A stretch of 64,000 bases of DNA from Paenibacillus sp. MMS20-IR301 (GCF_032302195.1 NZ_CP135275.1:5338001-5402000); one strand, 5' to 3'. Shown: positions 45,325 to 55,339, numbered from the stretch's first letter. Notes: a model not told the origin generated them from the letters alone. Numbers and translations: made by a program.

Positions 45325-46263
45325 ATGCAGCAACAAGGACTTAAGCTGGCTTACAGCTTTGCCGTACTCAATGCAGTCATTATCGGATTCTCATTCCTGT
45401 TCACCAAAGTAGCGCTCGGCCATGCCGGACCGCTTGATACGCTCACCTACCGCTTCGCTGCCTCATTTGCCGTGATGTCGGTTCCGGCCGCCTTCGGCTG
45501 GGTCAAGCTCTCCTACCGCGGCAAGCCGGTCGGCCGGGCACTGCTGCTGGCAGCAATGTATCCGCTGGGCTTCTTCACGCTTCAAGTCTTCGGACTCCAG
45601 CACGCCACCTCCGCCGAGGGCGGAATCCTCTATTCGTTTACTCCGGTCGTGACCATGATCATCGCCGCAATTTTCCTGAAGGAGAAGACGACCCTGCTGC
45701 AAAAGCTGTGTATCTTCCTGTCTGTGTTTGGCGTAGTATTCATCTTCGTCATGAAAGGAAGCAGCATTAAGCTGTCCAATATGACCGGAATCGTGCTGCT
45801 GTTCCTGACCTGTCTGGCTTTTGCCGGTTATAGCGTGCTGGCCCGTTCACTCTCCCGCCATTTCAGCCCTGCTGAACTCAGCTACCTGCTGATGGGTACC
45901 GGCTTCATAACCTTCCTGCTTATTTCACTCACCGGACATGCGGCCGGCGGAACACTCGGTGAATTCCTGCGGCCGCTGCGGAGCGGTACCTTCATCATGT
46001 CTGCTGTATATCTGGGGGTTATAGCCTCCCTGGTCACTACCCTGACTTCAACCTATATCTTGTCCAAAATCGAAGCGTCCCTCATGAGTGTGTTCGCCAA
46101 CCTCTCAACCATCGTCTCCATCGCAGCCGGGGCCTTCTTCCTGGGGGAAGAGATTACGGTGTACCACGGGATCGGCTCCTTTCTGATCATCGCAGGGGTG
46201 ATCGGCACGAACCGGCTGGGCCGGAAGAAGCCGGACACACAGGATAAGGCTGCAGGCAGATAA
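45325..46263 (+). CDS. EamA/DMT family exporter
   Basis: 312-aa membrane protein with ten predicted helices in two EamA repeats (repeat ends near GVVFIFVMKG and GVIGTNRLGRK). The family exports amino acids or other small metabolites. The ATG at 45325 follows AAGGAGATG at about 8 nt; upstream in-frame ATGs lack a site. Divergent from the MocR regulator, a common pairing for amino-acid efflux. Confidence 0.9.
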   Translation: MQQQGLKLAYSFAVLNAVIIGFSFLFTKVALGHAGPLDTLTYRFAASFAVMSVPAAFGWVKLSYRGKPVGRALLLAAMYPLGFFTLQVFGLQHATSAEGGILYSFTPVVTMIIAAIFLKEKTTLLQKLCIFLSVFGVVFIFVMKGSSIKLSNMTGIVLLFLTCLAFAGYSVLARSLSRHFSPAELSYLLMGTGFITFLLISLTGHAAGGTLGEFLRPLRSGTFIMSAVYLGVIASLVTTLTSTYILSKIEASLMSVFANLSTIVSIAAGAFFLGEEITVYHGIGSFLIIAGVIGTNRLGRKKPDTQDKAAGR

Positions 46264-46312
46264 TCATCAGCTTCCTGCAAATCAAATCAAAGCATATCCT
46301 CCAAGAGCAAAA

Positions 46313-46344
46313 AGGATCGCCGGGCTAAGCTCCCCGGCGATCCT
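46313..46344. terminator. Bidirectional terminator between eamA and copA
   Basis: AGGATCGCCGGG (46313-46324) pairs with CCCGGCGATCCT (46333-46344), 8-nt loop, between convergent genes. Confidence 0.82.
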
Positions 46345-46368
46345 ATGAATTATTATACTTTGTCAGTG

Positions 46369-48819
46369 TTACAGCTTCACCCGCTGCAGCCGCAGCGCAT
46401 TCAGCACAACAGAGACAGAGCTGAAGGCCATTGCAGCTCCGGCCAGCCATGGAGCCAGGAAGCCCAGCGCGGCAACCGGTATCCCAATAGTGTTGTAAGC
46501 GAGCGCCCAGAACAAATTCTGCTTGATGTTGCGCATCGTCTTGCGGCTCATCAGAATAGCATCAGGGATGCTCAGCAGATCGCCGCGCATCAGGGTAATA
46601 TCCGCCGCTTCCATCGCCACATCGGTACCCGTACCGATTGCCATGCCGGTGTCAGCGGTGGCCAGCGCAGGCGCGTCGTTGATGCCGTCACCGACCATGG
46701 CCACTTTGACTCCGCCGCTCTGCAGCCTGCGGATTTCGGCAGCCTTGCCCTCCGGCAGCACCTCGGCCAGCACCGTGCGGATACCCGCCTGTTCAGCAAT
46801 GGCCCGGGCTGTAATCTGATTATCCCCGGTGATCATCACAACCTCGATACCCATCTCATGTAATCTGGCTACCGCTGCACGCGAAGTTTCCTTAATGGTG
46901 TCAGCCACCGCTACAACTCCGGCTATCGCGTCATCCACCGAGACCAGCATCGCTGTTTTGCCTTCCTGCTCCAGCCGGGTCATGATGGCTGCCCACGGCT
47001 CAATCTCGAGGCCGCTCTCCTCCATCATCCGCCGTGTGCCTACGCTGACCCGGCGGCCGTCTACTACAGCAGAGACGCCGCGCCCCGGCACGGCCTGGAA
47101 CTGCCCGGCAGGCGGCAGCTCAATATTCCTGCCCTGTGCACCGGCTACAATAGCATCTGCGAGCGGATGCTCCGAGAGCTTCTCAGCGGCTGCAGTAACG
47201 GCCAGCAGCCGGTTCTCGGCGAGCACCTTCCCCTGTGCGGCAATTCCCGTAGTGGTCACGATATCGGTCAATACCGGCTTGCCGCTTGTCACGGTTCCGG
47301 TTTTATCCACAACAACCACCTTAATTTCCTGCGCGGCTTCCAGATGCTCGCCGCCCTTGAACAGAATGCCGAACTCCGCCGCCCGGCCTGAGCCGGCCAT
47401 AATCGAAGTCGGGGTTGCCAGCCCAAGCGCACACGGACAGGCAATAACCAGTACGGCGATCGCTTTCTCCAGCGCATCAGCGAACTGTCCCGGTGCCCCC
47501 CAGACATACCAGATTACAAAGGTTAAGGCCGCAATGCCCACTACAATCGGTACGAAAATCCCGGAGATCACATCCGCAATCCGCTGGATCGGCGCCTTGG
47601 AGCCTTGCGCCTCCTCCACCACCCGGATGATCTGCGCCAGCGCGGTATCCCGGCCGACCTTACGGGCTTTGATCCGCAGCATGCCGTTCTTGTTCAGCGT
47701 AGCACCGATTACAGCATCTCCCGGTTTCTTCTCCACCGGAATGCTCTCCCCGGTCAGCATAGACTCATCTACCGAGGACAATCCCTCTACTACCTCACCG
47801 TCTACCGGAACTTTAGTTCCCGGCTTCACCAGTACGATATCTCCCGGAACTACCTCCTCGACGGGAATGCTCAGCTCAGCACCGTCACGCACAACCAGCG
47901 CTGTCTTAGCCTGCAGCCCCATCAGGCTGCGGATCGCATCCGATGAGCGTCCTTTAGCCAGCGCCTCAAACCATTTGCCGACCAGAATCAGTGTAATCAG
48001 AATCGCGCTGGTCTCATAATACATATCTACCGTATGGTTCATCCCGCTCATCTTCAGGGAGTCTATTGTCAGATACAGGCTGTAAAAATACGCTGCCGAG
48101 GTACCCAGCACCACCAGCACATCCATATTCGCGCTGCCGTTCTTCAGTGCCTTATAAGCACTGACGTAGAACTGCCAGCCGATCAGGAACTGTACTGGCG
48201 TTGCCAGCACCAGCTGGAACCAGGGATTCATCAGGATATCCGGTGTCCATATCCATGAGGTGAAGGAGAAATGCCCGGCCATCGCCCAGAGCAGCGGCAG
48301 TGACAGGATTGCGGAGATAATCCATTTATTCCGCTTATGCAGGATCTCCTCCCCGCGCTGGGCGGTAATATCCTTCCGGTCCTGCTTCAGCGCCGCCTTA
48401 TACCCGATGCTGCTTACCTTATCTATAATCTCGGCTGTACTGATATTGCCCGGGGAGTATTCGACATGGGCCGTCTCCAGGGCCAGGTTCACATTAACAG
48501 CCGCTATTCCGGGCATCCGCCCCAGCACCTTCTCAATCCGTGCCGAGCAGGCGGCACAGGTCATACCCGAAATATCGAAATCTGCCGTTTCCTTCAGCGT
48601 ATCGTAACCAAGGGAACGGATCTTCTCTTCGATCTGCGGCAGGCCGGCGATATTCGGGTCAAACCCCACCGTAGCCTGCTCCAGAGCCAGATTAACATTG
48701 GCCCGGGATACCCCCTCCATGCGGGACAGTCCCTTCTCAATCCGCGCTGCACAAGCAGAGCAGGTCATCCCGGTAATCTGCAGCGTTGCCTGCCCTGCCG
48801 GTTCTGCAATCTTGTTCAT
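46369..48819 (-). CDS. copA: Copper-exporting P1B-ATPase CopA
   Basis: 816-aa Cu(I) exporter. It has two N-terminal metal-binding domains ([15 protein letters not shown] and [15 protein letters not shown]), eight membrane helices with CPC, phosphorylation motif [13 protein letters not shown], and [11 protein letters not shown]. The last helices have [10 protein letters not shown], the copper-subtype signature. The ATG at 48819 follows GGAGGTG at 8 nt; 48846 has none. A CsoR box overlaps its promoter. copZ lies 123 nt upstream on the same strand. Confidence 0.96.
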   Translation of the reverse strand: MNKIAEPAGQATLQITGMTCSACAARIEKGLSRMEGVSRANVNLALEQATVGFDPNIAGLPQIEEKIRSLGYDTLKETADFDISGMTCAACSARIEKVLGRMPGIAAVNVNLALETAHVEYSPGNISTAEIIDKVSSIGYKAALKQDRKDITAQRGEEILHKRNKWIISAILSLPLLWAMAGHFSFTSWIWTPDILMNPWFQLVLATPVQFLIGWQFYVSAYKALKNGSANMDVLVVLGTSAAYFYSLYLTIDSLKMSGMNHTVDMYYETSAILITLILVGKWFEALAKGRSSDAIRSLMGLQAKTALVVRDGAELSIPVEEVVPGDIVLVKPGTKVPVDGEVVEGLSSVDESMLTGESIPVEKKPGDAVIGATLNKNGMLRIKARKVGRDTALAQIIRVVEEAQGSKAPIQRIADVISGIFVPIVVGIAALTFVIWYVWGAPGQFADALEKAIAVLVIACPCALGLATPTSIMAGSGRAAEFGILFKGGEHLEAAQEIKVVVVDKTGTVTSGKPVLTDIVTTTGIAAQGKVLAENRLLAVTAAAEKLSEHPLADAIVAGAQGRNIELPPAGQFQAVPGRGVSAVVDGRRVSVGTRRMMEESGLEIEPWAAIMTRLEQEGKTAMLVSVDDAIAGVVAVADTIKETSRAAVARLHEMGIEVVMITGDNQITARAIAEQAGIRTVLAEVLPEGKAAEIRRLQSGGVKVAMVGDGINDAPALATADTGMAIGTGTDVAMEAADITLMRGDLLSIPDAILMSRKTMRNIKQNLFWALAYNTIGIPVAALGFLAPWLAGAAMAFSSVSVVLNALRLQRVKL

Positions 48820-48836
48820 GCTGTACACACCTCCGC

Positions 48837-48883
48837 ATACCCCCAAGGGGTATAATTATAATGAAAAGAAAAGGCTCTGTCGC
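48837..48883 (-). promoter_or_regulatory. copA promoter with CsoR box
   Basis: -35 GCGACA (48883-48878), 17-nt spacer, -10 TATAAT (48860-48855), followed by ATACCCCCAAGGGGTAT (48837-48853), a typical CsoR operator at the start site. Confidence 0.82.
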
Positions 48884-48942
48884 AGGCTCCCCTTAAGCAA
48901 TAGGGTGTCCGGCTCCAAGCCCTTCCAATACAATTTCCGCAA

Positions 48943-49143
48943 TTAAACTACGTCGTAGCCCTGATCTTCAATCGCTGCCTTAATGGCTTCAAGGCTTACA
49001 GTGTTCTCGTCGAATTCAACCGCTACTGTCTTCGCCGGCAGGTCAACCTTAGCAGCCGCGCCTACGCCGCTAACCGCCTTCTCCACAGCACTTACACAGT
49101 GACCACAAGACATTCCTTCTACATTCAATGTTACGTTCGACAT
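48943..49143 (-). CDS. copZ: Copper chaperone CopZ
   Basis: 66-aa ferredoxin-fold metallochaperone with GMSCGHC near the N-terminus, delivering Cu(I) to CopA. A ribosome binding site (GAGGG) precedes the ATG. No CsoR box is seen right upstream; it could be read from the csoR promoter through the palindromic element. Confidence 0.95.
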   Translation of the reverse strand: MSNVTLNVEGMSCGHCVSAVEKAVSGVGAAAKVDLPAKTVAVEFDENTVSLEAIKAAIEDQGYDVV

Positions 49144-49262
49144 TTGATTACCCTCCTAATTATTATAGCATTACCTTATTGTTCAGCATCCGCTTACCCG
49201 GGGTCAGCATCCGCTTAGCTTGCCAGCGGATGCCTGCTCTTATTACTCCCTTTCATGCCTAT
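49144..49262. other. copZ upstream region
   Basis: Holds a direct repeat of TCAGCATCCGCTTA (about 49177-49190 and 49204-49217) next to the palindromic element; no CsoR-type box. Confidence 0.45.
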
Positions 49263-49471
49263 AGAGTTTGATCTTGAGAAAATACAATAAAAGATGGAAG
49301 TAACGGAGGGGATTTTTGGAACTGCAGGAGCGCCAGCGTCCGCCTTTAGGTTTGGATTTCTACCGTGGCCACGGTATCATTCAGGAAATCCAAACCTAAC
49401 AGCGGCCGAAAGTCCAAAAAGCACCGCAGTTACGGCCCTCATCATAATTGCAACTTCTCCGTTCAAACTCT
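49263..49471. repeat. 209-bp palindromic element between csoR and copZ
   Basis: The ends AGAGTTTGA (49263-49271) and TCAAACTCT (49463-49471) are exact inverted repeats. Inward lie TTAGGTTTGGATTTC and GAAATCCAAACCTAA (15 bp perfect) and a central TACCGTGGCCACGGTA (16-bp palindrome, 49361-49376). TTTTTGGA/TCCAAAAA and GTAAC/GTTAC also pair. No open frame. It looks like a MITE-like or RNA-hairpin element lying within the copper locus. Confidence 0.82.
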
Positions 49472-49483
49472 TTAGGCCGCCCT

Positions 49484-49834
49484 TCACTTCATTAGCTTAT
49501 TAACCGTAACCAGCAGCTCATCGATAACCTCATGCTCTCCGGCTTCGATCCGCTCGATAATACAGCTCTTCATATGTCCCTCAAGCAGCAGCTTGCCGAC
49601 ACTGTTCAGTGCAGCTTGTACCGCAGCCAGCTGATTCAGCACATCATCGCAATAGGTATCGCGTTCTATCATGCCTTTGACGCCGCGGATCTGCCCCTCA
49701 ATCCGGTTAAGCCGGCTATTCAGTCCGCTCTTAAACTCCGGGGAATGATGGCTCTTGCGTACACCGGGAGCGGAGGAATGGCAGTCTTCAGCGCAGTCAT
49801 GCCCGGCATGCTCCTTCTCATTCTTTGCAGACAC
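49484..49834 (-). CDS. csoR: Copper-sensing repressor CsoR
   Basis: 116-aa four-helix-bundle repressor with the family core LNSRLNRIEGQIRGVKGMIE and the Cu(I) ligands Cys-His-Cys (TYCDDVLNQ, GHMKSCI). The N-terminal extension is rich in His and Cys (HAGHDCAEDCHSS), which might bind extra copper. Its own promoter holds a CsoR box in the spacer, so it is autoregulated. Confidence 0.95.
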   Translation of the reverse strand: MSAKNEKEHAGHDCAEDCHSSAPGVRKSHHSPEFKSGLNSRLNRIEGQIRGVKGMIERDTYCDDVLNQLAAVQAALNSVGKLLLEGHMKSCIIERIEAGEHEVIDELLVTVNKLMK

Positions 49835-49857
49835 AGGAATCAGCCTCCTTACTCATT

Positions 49858-49887
49858 ACTATAATATACCCCCCATGGGTATGTCAA
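49858..49887 (-). promoter_or_regulatory. csoR promoter with CsoR box
   Basis: -35 TTGACA (49887-49882), 18-nt spacer, -10 TATAGT (49863-49858). ATACCCCCCATGGGTAT (49866-49882) fills the spacer, so bound CsoR would occlude RNA polymerase. Confidence 0.8.
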
Positions 49888-50016
49888 GCGTGACGACTCT
49901 TTCCGTTTCCATGCTGATTTGACATGTATATTGCTGCCAATTAGCAGGAAATCTTTTCTGTGAACGCGAATTTCCTAGAAGAAAGGTTTCCAAACTATTT
50001 GAATGGAGGAGGAACA

Positions 50017-51861
50017 GTGCTCAAATCAATGATCAGCCTTATGCATCGCAGCAGGAGCTTAATGTACTCCTTTCTCATCTGCTTTGCCGGGCTGGGCTTA
50101 TTCATATTCAATATCACCGATAAGGCTTTCCGCTTCTCTCCGGCCGATTGGGGCTGGATCACAGCCATGTCAGGATCAGCCGTCCTGCTCACCGTCTTTA
50201 CCTTCCAGCTGCCGCCGCAGGGCAACGGGCTGTCACTGGATTCCTCCGTATATCTGGCCTGTATTTTTATCTTCGGACCCTCCTTCGCCCTGCTGGTGCT
50301 GCTGCTGTCCTCCCTCGTGCTGGTGTTCATCGAATGGGGAACAACGCTGCTTTGGAAGCACCTGAATAACTTTGCGATATACTGCATTCTGATCAGCTCA
50401 GCAGCCTTTATCTTCACGTTGTCCGGCGGACGGCAAGGCCCGCTCCTCGGCAGTCATCTGCCGGCCTACGCCAGTGCCATGCTGGTCTACTTCAGCCTGA
50501 ATCTGCTTCTTGTCGGGATATTCTACTATTTAATGTTCCATGAGAATCTGTACACTACACTCAAAGATATGCTGACCGACGCTGTACTTGCCTATCTGTG
50601 CACACTGGTGCTCTCTCTGGTGCTTACCGTCCTGCTCTACTACAACGGGATGACCGGACTGGCGCTCTTCCTCGGGCTAAGCATTCTGATCTCGTATTCC
50701 TTCAAGCGGCTGTTCAGCATGTACCGGAGCATTGAGGAACGGGCGAACCGGGACCAGCGGACCGGACTGTACAACCACAGCTACTTCGAGGCAGCCCTGG
50801 AGGAGGAAATGCGCAGATCGGAGGCTAGCGGCCAGGCGCTCTCCCTCGCGATGATCGATATCGATGATTTCAAGAAATATAATGATCATTTCGGTCATCT
50901 CAAGGGCGACGGCTTGATTGTCTTTCTGGCAGATTTATTGACAAAAGAAACTGCAAGCACCGGAATTATCGTCTCCCGGTACGGCGGGGAGGAATTTACC
51001 CTGCTGCTGCCGGGCTATGATGCCGCGCAAGCCAAGGTGTTCATCGAGCAGCTGCGCAAACTGCTTAATAACTCCATCTTTGAAGGCACCGAGATCTTCC
51101 CCCAGGGCTGTCTCGCCTTCTCGGCAGGCATCGCCGGATATCAGCCGGATGTTCACTTCAAGTCCGAACTGGTTGATCATGCCGACCAGGCGCTCTATTA
51201 TGCCAAGAAGCAGGGCAAAAATATGGTGCATATCTACGGCAACCAGTCCTCACTGGAGCGTGACATCGATTTCAGCCAGGATGTGCGCGACATTGAGCAA
51301 CAGCTGAACCTGTTCATGTATAAGGATCTGGAGACCTTCAAGCATTCGAAACGAGTATTCCGCTATGCTATGGATATCAGCGAGCTGCTTCAGCTGGACA
51401 ATCCTGCAAGGCGCCAATTCACGCTCGGGGCACTTATCCATGACATCGGCAAGCTGGAGATTCCCTGGGGCATCCTGAATAAGAAGGACAAGCTCCTGCC
51501 GGAGGAATGGGAGATGGTCAAATGGCATGTGACCTGGGGCAAGGAAATGGCCCTGACCAATGACAAGTACAAAGAGCTGGCCCCCTATATTGAGCTGCAT
51601 CATGAGCGTTATGACGGCAAAGGCTACCCGTACGGCTTCAAGGGCGAAGAGATTCCCCGCCTCTGCCGGATGCTGACTATTATTGACTCCTTCGATGCAA
51701 TGACTACAGAGCGTCCGTATCAGCCGACCAAATCCTTTAACGAAGCTATTGCAGAGCTGCGCGCCTGTGCGGGAACACAGTTTGACCCTGAGCTGACCGA
51801 GCTGTTCATCGGATATATTGAAGCCCGTGAGCTGCGTCCCATTGGTGCTGCTATATCATGA
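50017..51861 (+). CDS. Membrane GGDEF and HD-GYP protein (c-di-GMP turnover)
   Basis: 614 aa. The first ~215 residues form six or seven membrane helices. A GGDEF domain follows with active motif GGEEF (323-327), lacking an obvious RxxD inhibitory site, then an HD-GYP domain with HDIGK (His475-Asp476) and HHERYDGKGYP (GYP 536-538). Both active sites look intact, so the protein could make and degrade c-di-GMP. The GTG at 50017 has GGAGGAGG 5 nt upstream and is preferred over the in-frame start at 49960. Single gene. Confidence 0.92.
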   Translation: MLKSMISLMHRSRSLMYSFLICFAGLGLFIFNITDKAFRFSPADWGWITAMSGSAVLLTVFTFQLPPQGNGLSLDSSVYLACIFIFGPSFALLVLLLSSLVLVFIEWGTTLLWKHLNNFAIYCILISSAAFIFTLSGGRQGPLLGSHLPAYASAMLVYFSLNLLLVGIFYYLMFHENLYTTLKDMLTDAVLAYLCTLVLSLVLTVLLYYNGMTGLALFLGLSILISYSFKRLFSMYRSIEERANRDQRTGLYNHSYFEAALEEEMRRSEASGQALSLAMIDIDDFKKYNDHFGHLKGDGLIVFLADLLTKETASTGIIVSRYGGEEFTLLLPGYDAAQAKVFIEQLRKLLNNSIFEGTEIFPQGCLAFSAGIAGYQPDVHFKSELVDHADQALYYAKKQGKNMVHIYGNQSSLERDIDFSQDVRDIEQQLNLFMYKDLETFKHSKRVFRYAMDISELLQLDNPARRQFTLGALIHDIGKLEIPWGILNKKDKLLPEEWEMVKWHVTWGKEMALTNDKYKELAPYIELHHERYDGKGYPYGFKGEEIPRLCRMLTIIDSFDAMTTERPYQPTKSFNEAIAELRACAGTQFDPELTELFIGYIEARELRPIGAAIS

Positions 51862-51984
51862 ATAACAATTTGCCTGCGGCGCAGGAATGAATGCCGGCCC
51901 GTTATGGAATAATTAGAAGACCCGCCGTTCTTGGCTTACAAGGGCGGCTTATTTGCGTCTGCATTTATTTTGCCCAGAAAAAGA

Positions 51985-52013
51985 TTGCTCCCCTATTCAA
52001 ATTTGAATATAAT
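51985..52013 (+). promoter_or_regulatory. Promoter and palindromic operator of the MFS/PadR operon
   Basis: -35 TTGCTC (51985-51990), 17-nt spacer, -10 TATAAT (52008-52013). The spacer contains the perfect palindrome ATTCAAATTTGAAT (51995-52008). The PadR-type regulator of the same operon is the natural candidate to bind it. Confidence 0.68.
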
Positions 52014-52054
52014 GAGATTTGTCATTGAATACTTAAGCGAAAAGGAGTTTGTAC

Positions 52055-53575
52055 ATGCACACAAAAGAAAGCAATCTTAAGCTCGTCGTTGCCGGACTGC
52101 TGCTCGGCATTCTGATGTCCGCTATGGATAATACGATTGTTGCCTCGGCGATGGGTACCATTGTCTCTGAACTGGGGGGGCTTGATAAAATCGTCTGGGT
52201 AACCTCAGCCTACATGGTCATGGTTATGGCCGGTACGCCGATCTTCGGCAAGCTGTCCGATATGTACGGGCGCAAACGGTTCTTCATCTTCGGACTAATT
52301 GTATTCCTGATCGGTTCAGCCCTCTGCGGTACGGCGGCCAGCATCACCCAACTGAGTATTTACCGGGCGATACAAGGGATTGGCGGCGGTGCGCTGATGC
52401 CGATTGCCTTCACGATTGTCTTTGATATTTTCCCGCCGCAGTCCAGAGGCAAGCTTACCGGCTTATTCGGTGCAGTCTTCGGTATTTCCAGTGTCATCGG
52501 CCCGCTGCTTGGCGCTTATATTACCGACTACGTCGGCTGGAACTGGATCTTCTATATCAACCTGCCGATTGGCGTAGTTTCGTTCTTCCTGATCATGAGC
52601 TCCTATAAAGAATCTGTATCCCATGCCAAGCAAAAGATTGACTGGGGCGGTGCCTTCACGCTGGTGGCGGGCATTATCTGCCTGATGTTCGCGCTGGAGC
52701 TGGGCGGCAACCAGTATGCCTGGGATTCAGCTACCATTCTCGGACTGTTCGCCGGCTTTGCTGTATTCCTGATCGCCTTCATCTTCATTGAACGGGTTGC
52801 GGCTGAACCGGTAATCTCCTTCGCCATGTTCCGCAAACGGCTGTTTGCCACAAGCAGTCTGCTCGGATTGTTCTACGGTTCTGCTTTTATTGTGGCGACT
52901 GTATACATTCCAATCTTTGTCCAAGGGGTATACGGCGGTTCCGCTACCAACTCCGGCCTGATTCTGATGCCGATGATGATCGGTACGGTTGTAGGCAGCC
53001 AGTCGGGGGGCCTGCTCACTACCAAAACAAGCTTCCGCAATATCATGATGCTGTCGGCTGTCTGCTTCGTTGCCGGGATTTTCTCACTCAGCACCCTGAC
53101 TCCGGACACCTCCCGCCTGCTGCTGAATGTATTCATGGCATTGACAGGATTCGGAGTCGGCTTCTCCTTCTCCGTGCTCAGCATGTCCTCCATCCATCAT
53201 TTCGACATGCGCCAGCGGGGGTCGGCAACGTCTACCAGCACCTTCCTGCGCTCCCTCGGCATGACGCTGGGGATTACCATCTTCGGGATTATCCAGCGCA
53301 ACAGCTTCACCTCGGAGCTTGGTGCAGCCTTCGGCAACAGCGGCCAGGCTTCCTCCTTCGGCGATCCGCGTGCTGCGCTGACTCCTGAAGCCCGGGCACA
53401 AATTCCGGCGCCGGTGCTGGAGAAGATTACACATTCGTTATCCGCTTCAATTACGCATACGTTCATGTGGGCAATTGTGCCTGCGGCGCTTGCAGTTGTG
53501 TTTGTTCTGGTGATGCCGAAGGACCGCCTGCTCGTTCAGCCGAAGGAATCGCAGCCGGCTTCAGGCCAGCGGTAA
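52055..53575 (+). CDS. Multidrug MFS exporter (EmrB/QacA, DHA2 type)
   Basis: 506-aa drug:H+ antiporter with fourteen predicted helices. Motifs include MSAMDNTIVASAM at helix 1, GKLSDMYGRKRFF in loop 2-3, and the antiporter motif C region GPLLGAYITDYVGWNWIFYINLP. The ATG at 52055 follows AAGGAG at 7 nt; the TTG at 52049 is too close. It is followed 6 nt later by a PadR regulator, a common drug-efflux operon. Confidence 0.92.
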   Translation: MHTKESNLKLVVAGLLLGILMSAMDNTIVASAMGTIVSELGGLDKIVWVTSAYMVMVMAGTPIFGKLSDMYGRKRFFIFGLIVFLIGSALCGTAASITQLSIYRAIQGIGGGALMPIAFTIVFDIFPPQSRGKLTGLFGAVFGISSVIGPLLGAYITDYVGWNWIFYINLPIGVVSFFLIMSSYKESVSHAKQKIDWGGAFTLVAGIICLMFALELGGNQYAWDSATILGLFAGFAVFLIAFIFIERVAAEPVISFAMFRKRLFATSSLLGLFYGSAFIVATVYIPIFVQGVYGGSATNSGLILMPMMIGTVVGSQSGGLLTTKTSFRNIMMLSAVCFVAGIFSLSTLTPDTSRLLLNVFMALTGFGVGFSFSVLSMSSIHHFDMRQRGSATSTSTFLRSLGMTLGITIFGIIQRNSFTSELGAAFGNSGQASSFGDPRAALTPEARAQIPAPVLEKITHSLSASITHTFMWAIVPAALAVVFVLVMPKDRLLVQPKESQPASGQR

Positions 53576-53581
53576 GCGGAC

Positions 53582-54142
53582 ATGTCCATGAAGCTGCTGA
53601 TTCTGGGCTTGCTCCTGGAACGGGATATGCACCCTTATGAAATCACACTAGTCATGAAGGAACGCACAATGGATCAGTTCATCAAGCTGCAGATGGGCTC
53701 CCTGTATTATGCTGTGGATAAGCTGGCCGAAGGCGGACATATTGAAGCCGTCGAGATTATCCGCAGCCCTGACCGCCCCGATAAGACAATCTACCGGATC
53801 ACTGATAAAGGCAGAGAACTCATGGAGCAGCTAATTCTGCAGCAGATCAAGACCAGTGGTCAGCTCTATCATCCGCTCTACATGGCCTTGGCCCTCTCGC
53901 GTTATATTGATCAGGAGAAGGTTGAGCGGCTGCTGGAGGAACGGATCCGGGAGACAGAACACCAGGTGAACTACGCTTACCAGGTATATGAGGAGCATAT
54001 TACGGTGGTCCCCCGCTCAGCGCTGCATCTGATGTACGGCCGATATGAGCACAGTCTGACTGAGCTGAAATGGCTGAAGCGTCTGCATCAGGATGTGGTT
54101 GACCGCAGGCTGAGTGATACCGGCAGACCGATTGATTTATAG
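53582..54142 (+). CDS. PadR-family transcriptional regulator
   Basis: 186 aa: N-terminal PadR winged helix (LILGLLLERDMHPYEI; GSLYYAVDKLAEGGHIE; TIYRITDKGRELM) and a C-terminal helical dimerisation domain of the Vir_act_alpha_C type. Directly behind the MFS exporter, which it probably represses. Confidence 0.92.
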   Translation: MSMKLLILGLLLERDMHPYEITLVMKERTMDQFIKLQMGSLYYAVDKLAEGGHIEAVEIIRSPDRPDKTIYRITDKGRELMEQLILQQIKTSGQLYHPLYMALALSRYIDQEKVERLLEERIRETEHQVNYAYQVYEEHITVVPRSALHLMYGRYEHSLTELKWLKRLHQDVVDRRLSDTGRPIDL

Positions 54143-54155
54143 CATCATCTGCACA

Positions 54156-54206
54156 AGAGGATTGTTCCCTGCCGCTGCCTGCGGCCCGGGACAATCCTCT
54201 ATTTGT
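54156..54206 (+). terminator. Terminator of the MFS-PadR operon
   Basis: AGAGGATTGT (54156-54165) pairs with ACAATCCTCT (54191-54200), with further pairing inside, followed by ATTTGT. Confidence 0.75.
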
Positions 54207-54285
54207 ACTGCGGAATACCATACCAGTTCCTGAAGGTGTACAATATTCTCGCAGTCATTAATTCAACAGGTATGGAGGGATACAA

Positions 54286-55263
54286 TTGCTGAAAGCGTTA
54301 CCGCTAAACAAACGCGGCATTCCTGCCAGCCGCATTGCTCTAGGTTGCATGGGACTCGGCGGAGAATGGGACCATGAGCCGGTTACGGCTGGTCAAATTA
54401 AACAGGGTCATGAGGCCCTTGAAGCAGCGCTGTCGATCGGAATTAACTTCTTTGATCATGCGGATATTTATACCCGCGGCAAGGCGGAGAAGGTATTCGG
54501 GCAGATTTTCAAGGAGCGTCCGGGCCTGCGCGATGAAGTTATTCTGCAGTCGAAATGCGGAATCAGGCTAATGGAGCCCGGGGATATCACCAATATGTTT
54601 GATTTCTCGAAGGAGCATATTCTGGGCAGTGTAGACGGAACGCTCTCGCGGCTGGGCACAGATTATATCGATATTCTGCTGCTCCACCGCCCGGACCCGC
54701 TTATGGATCCCGAAGAGGTTGCTGAAGCACTGCATCAGCTTAAGGCCGCCGGCAAGGTGCGCCACTTCGGCGTCTCCAACATGAGCGCCGCCCAGATCAA
54801 GCTGCTGCAGGCCTACTGTGACGAGCCGTTCATCGTGAATCAGCTGCATATGAGCCTGGCCAAAATCAGTTGGGTCGACGCCGCACTCAGCGTGAACCGT
54901 GAACAGTGGAAGGATATCACCTTCCCCGAGGGCACGATAGAATACTGCCGCGAAGAGAACATCCAGCTCCAGGCCTGGGGGCCGCTGGCCCAGGGTCTGT
55001 TCAGCGGCCGCCCGCTGGAGGGGCAGCCTGAAAGTGTAGTGAACACCGCAGCCAGAGTCCGTGCGCTCGCTGAGGAGAAGAACACAACCCCCGAAGCGAT
55101 CGTACTGGCCTGGCTGATGACTTATCCTGCAGCAATTCAGCCGGTCATCGGCACGGTTAATCCGCTGCGCATCAAGGCCTGTGCAGGCGCGGAGAGCATT
55201 CAGCTTACGCGCAAGGAATGGTACGAGCTGTATGTCAGCTCGCGCGGGGAGAAGCTCCCTTAG
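54286..55263 (+). CDS. Aldo/keto reductase (YdhF type)
   Basis: 325-aa NADPH-dependent TIM-barrel oxidoreductase. Catalytic tetrad positions are visible: Asp in FFDHADIY, Tyr in the same motif, Lys in ILQSKCG, His in LLLHRPDPLMDPEE. GVSNMS and the closing PVIGTVNPLRI are family-typical. The start is TTG with GGAGGG 6 nt upstream. Single gene; substrate unknown. Confidence 0.9.
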   Translation: MLKALPLNKRGIPASRIALGCMGLGGEWDHEPVTAGQIKQGHEALEAALSIGINFFDHADIYTRGKAEKVFGQIFKERPGLRDEVILQSKCGIRLMEPGDITNMFDFSKEHILGSVDGTLSRLGTDYIDILLLHRPDPLMDPEEVAEALHQLKAAGKVRHFGVSNMSAAQIKLLQAYCDEPFIVNQLHMSLAKISWVDAALSVNREQWKDITFPEGTIEYCREENIQLQAWGPLAQGLFSGRPLEGQPESVVNTAARVRALAEEKNTTPEAIVLAWLMTYPAAIQPVIGTVNPLRIKACAGAESIQLTRKEWYELYVSSRGEKLP

Positions 55264-55339
55264 GGAAACTGCTCTCATTATCCTTAGCTGATGAATGACA
55301 GATTGTCCCCCGGAAATTAACATTTAAATATAAACCCTG

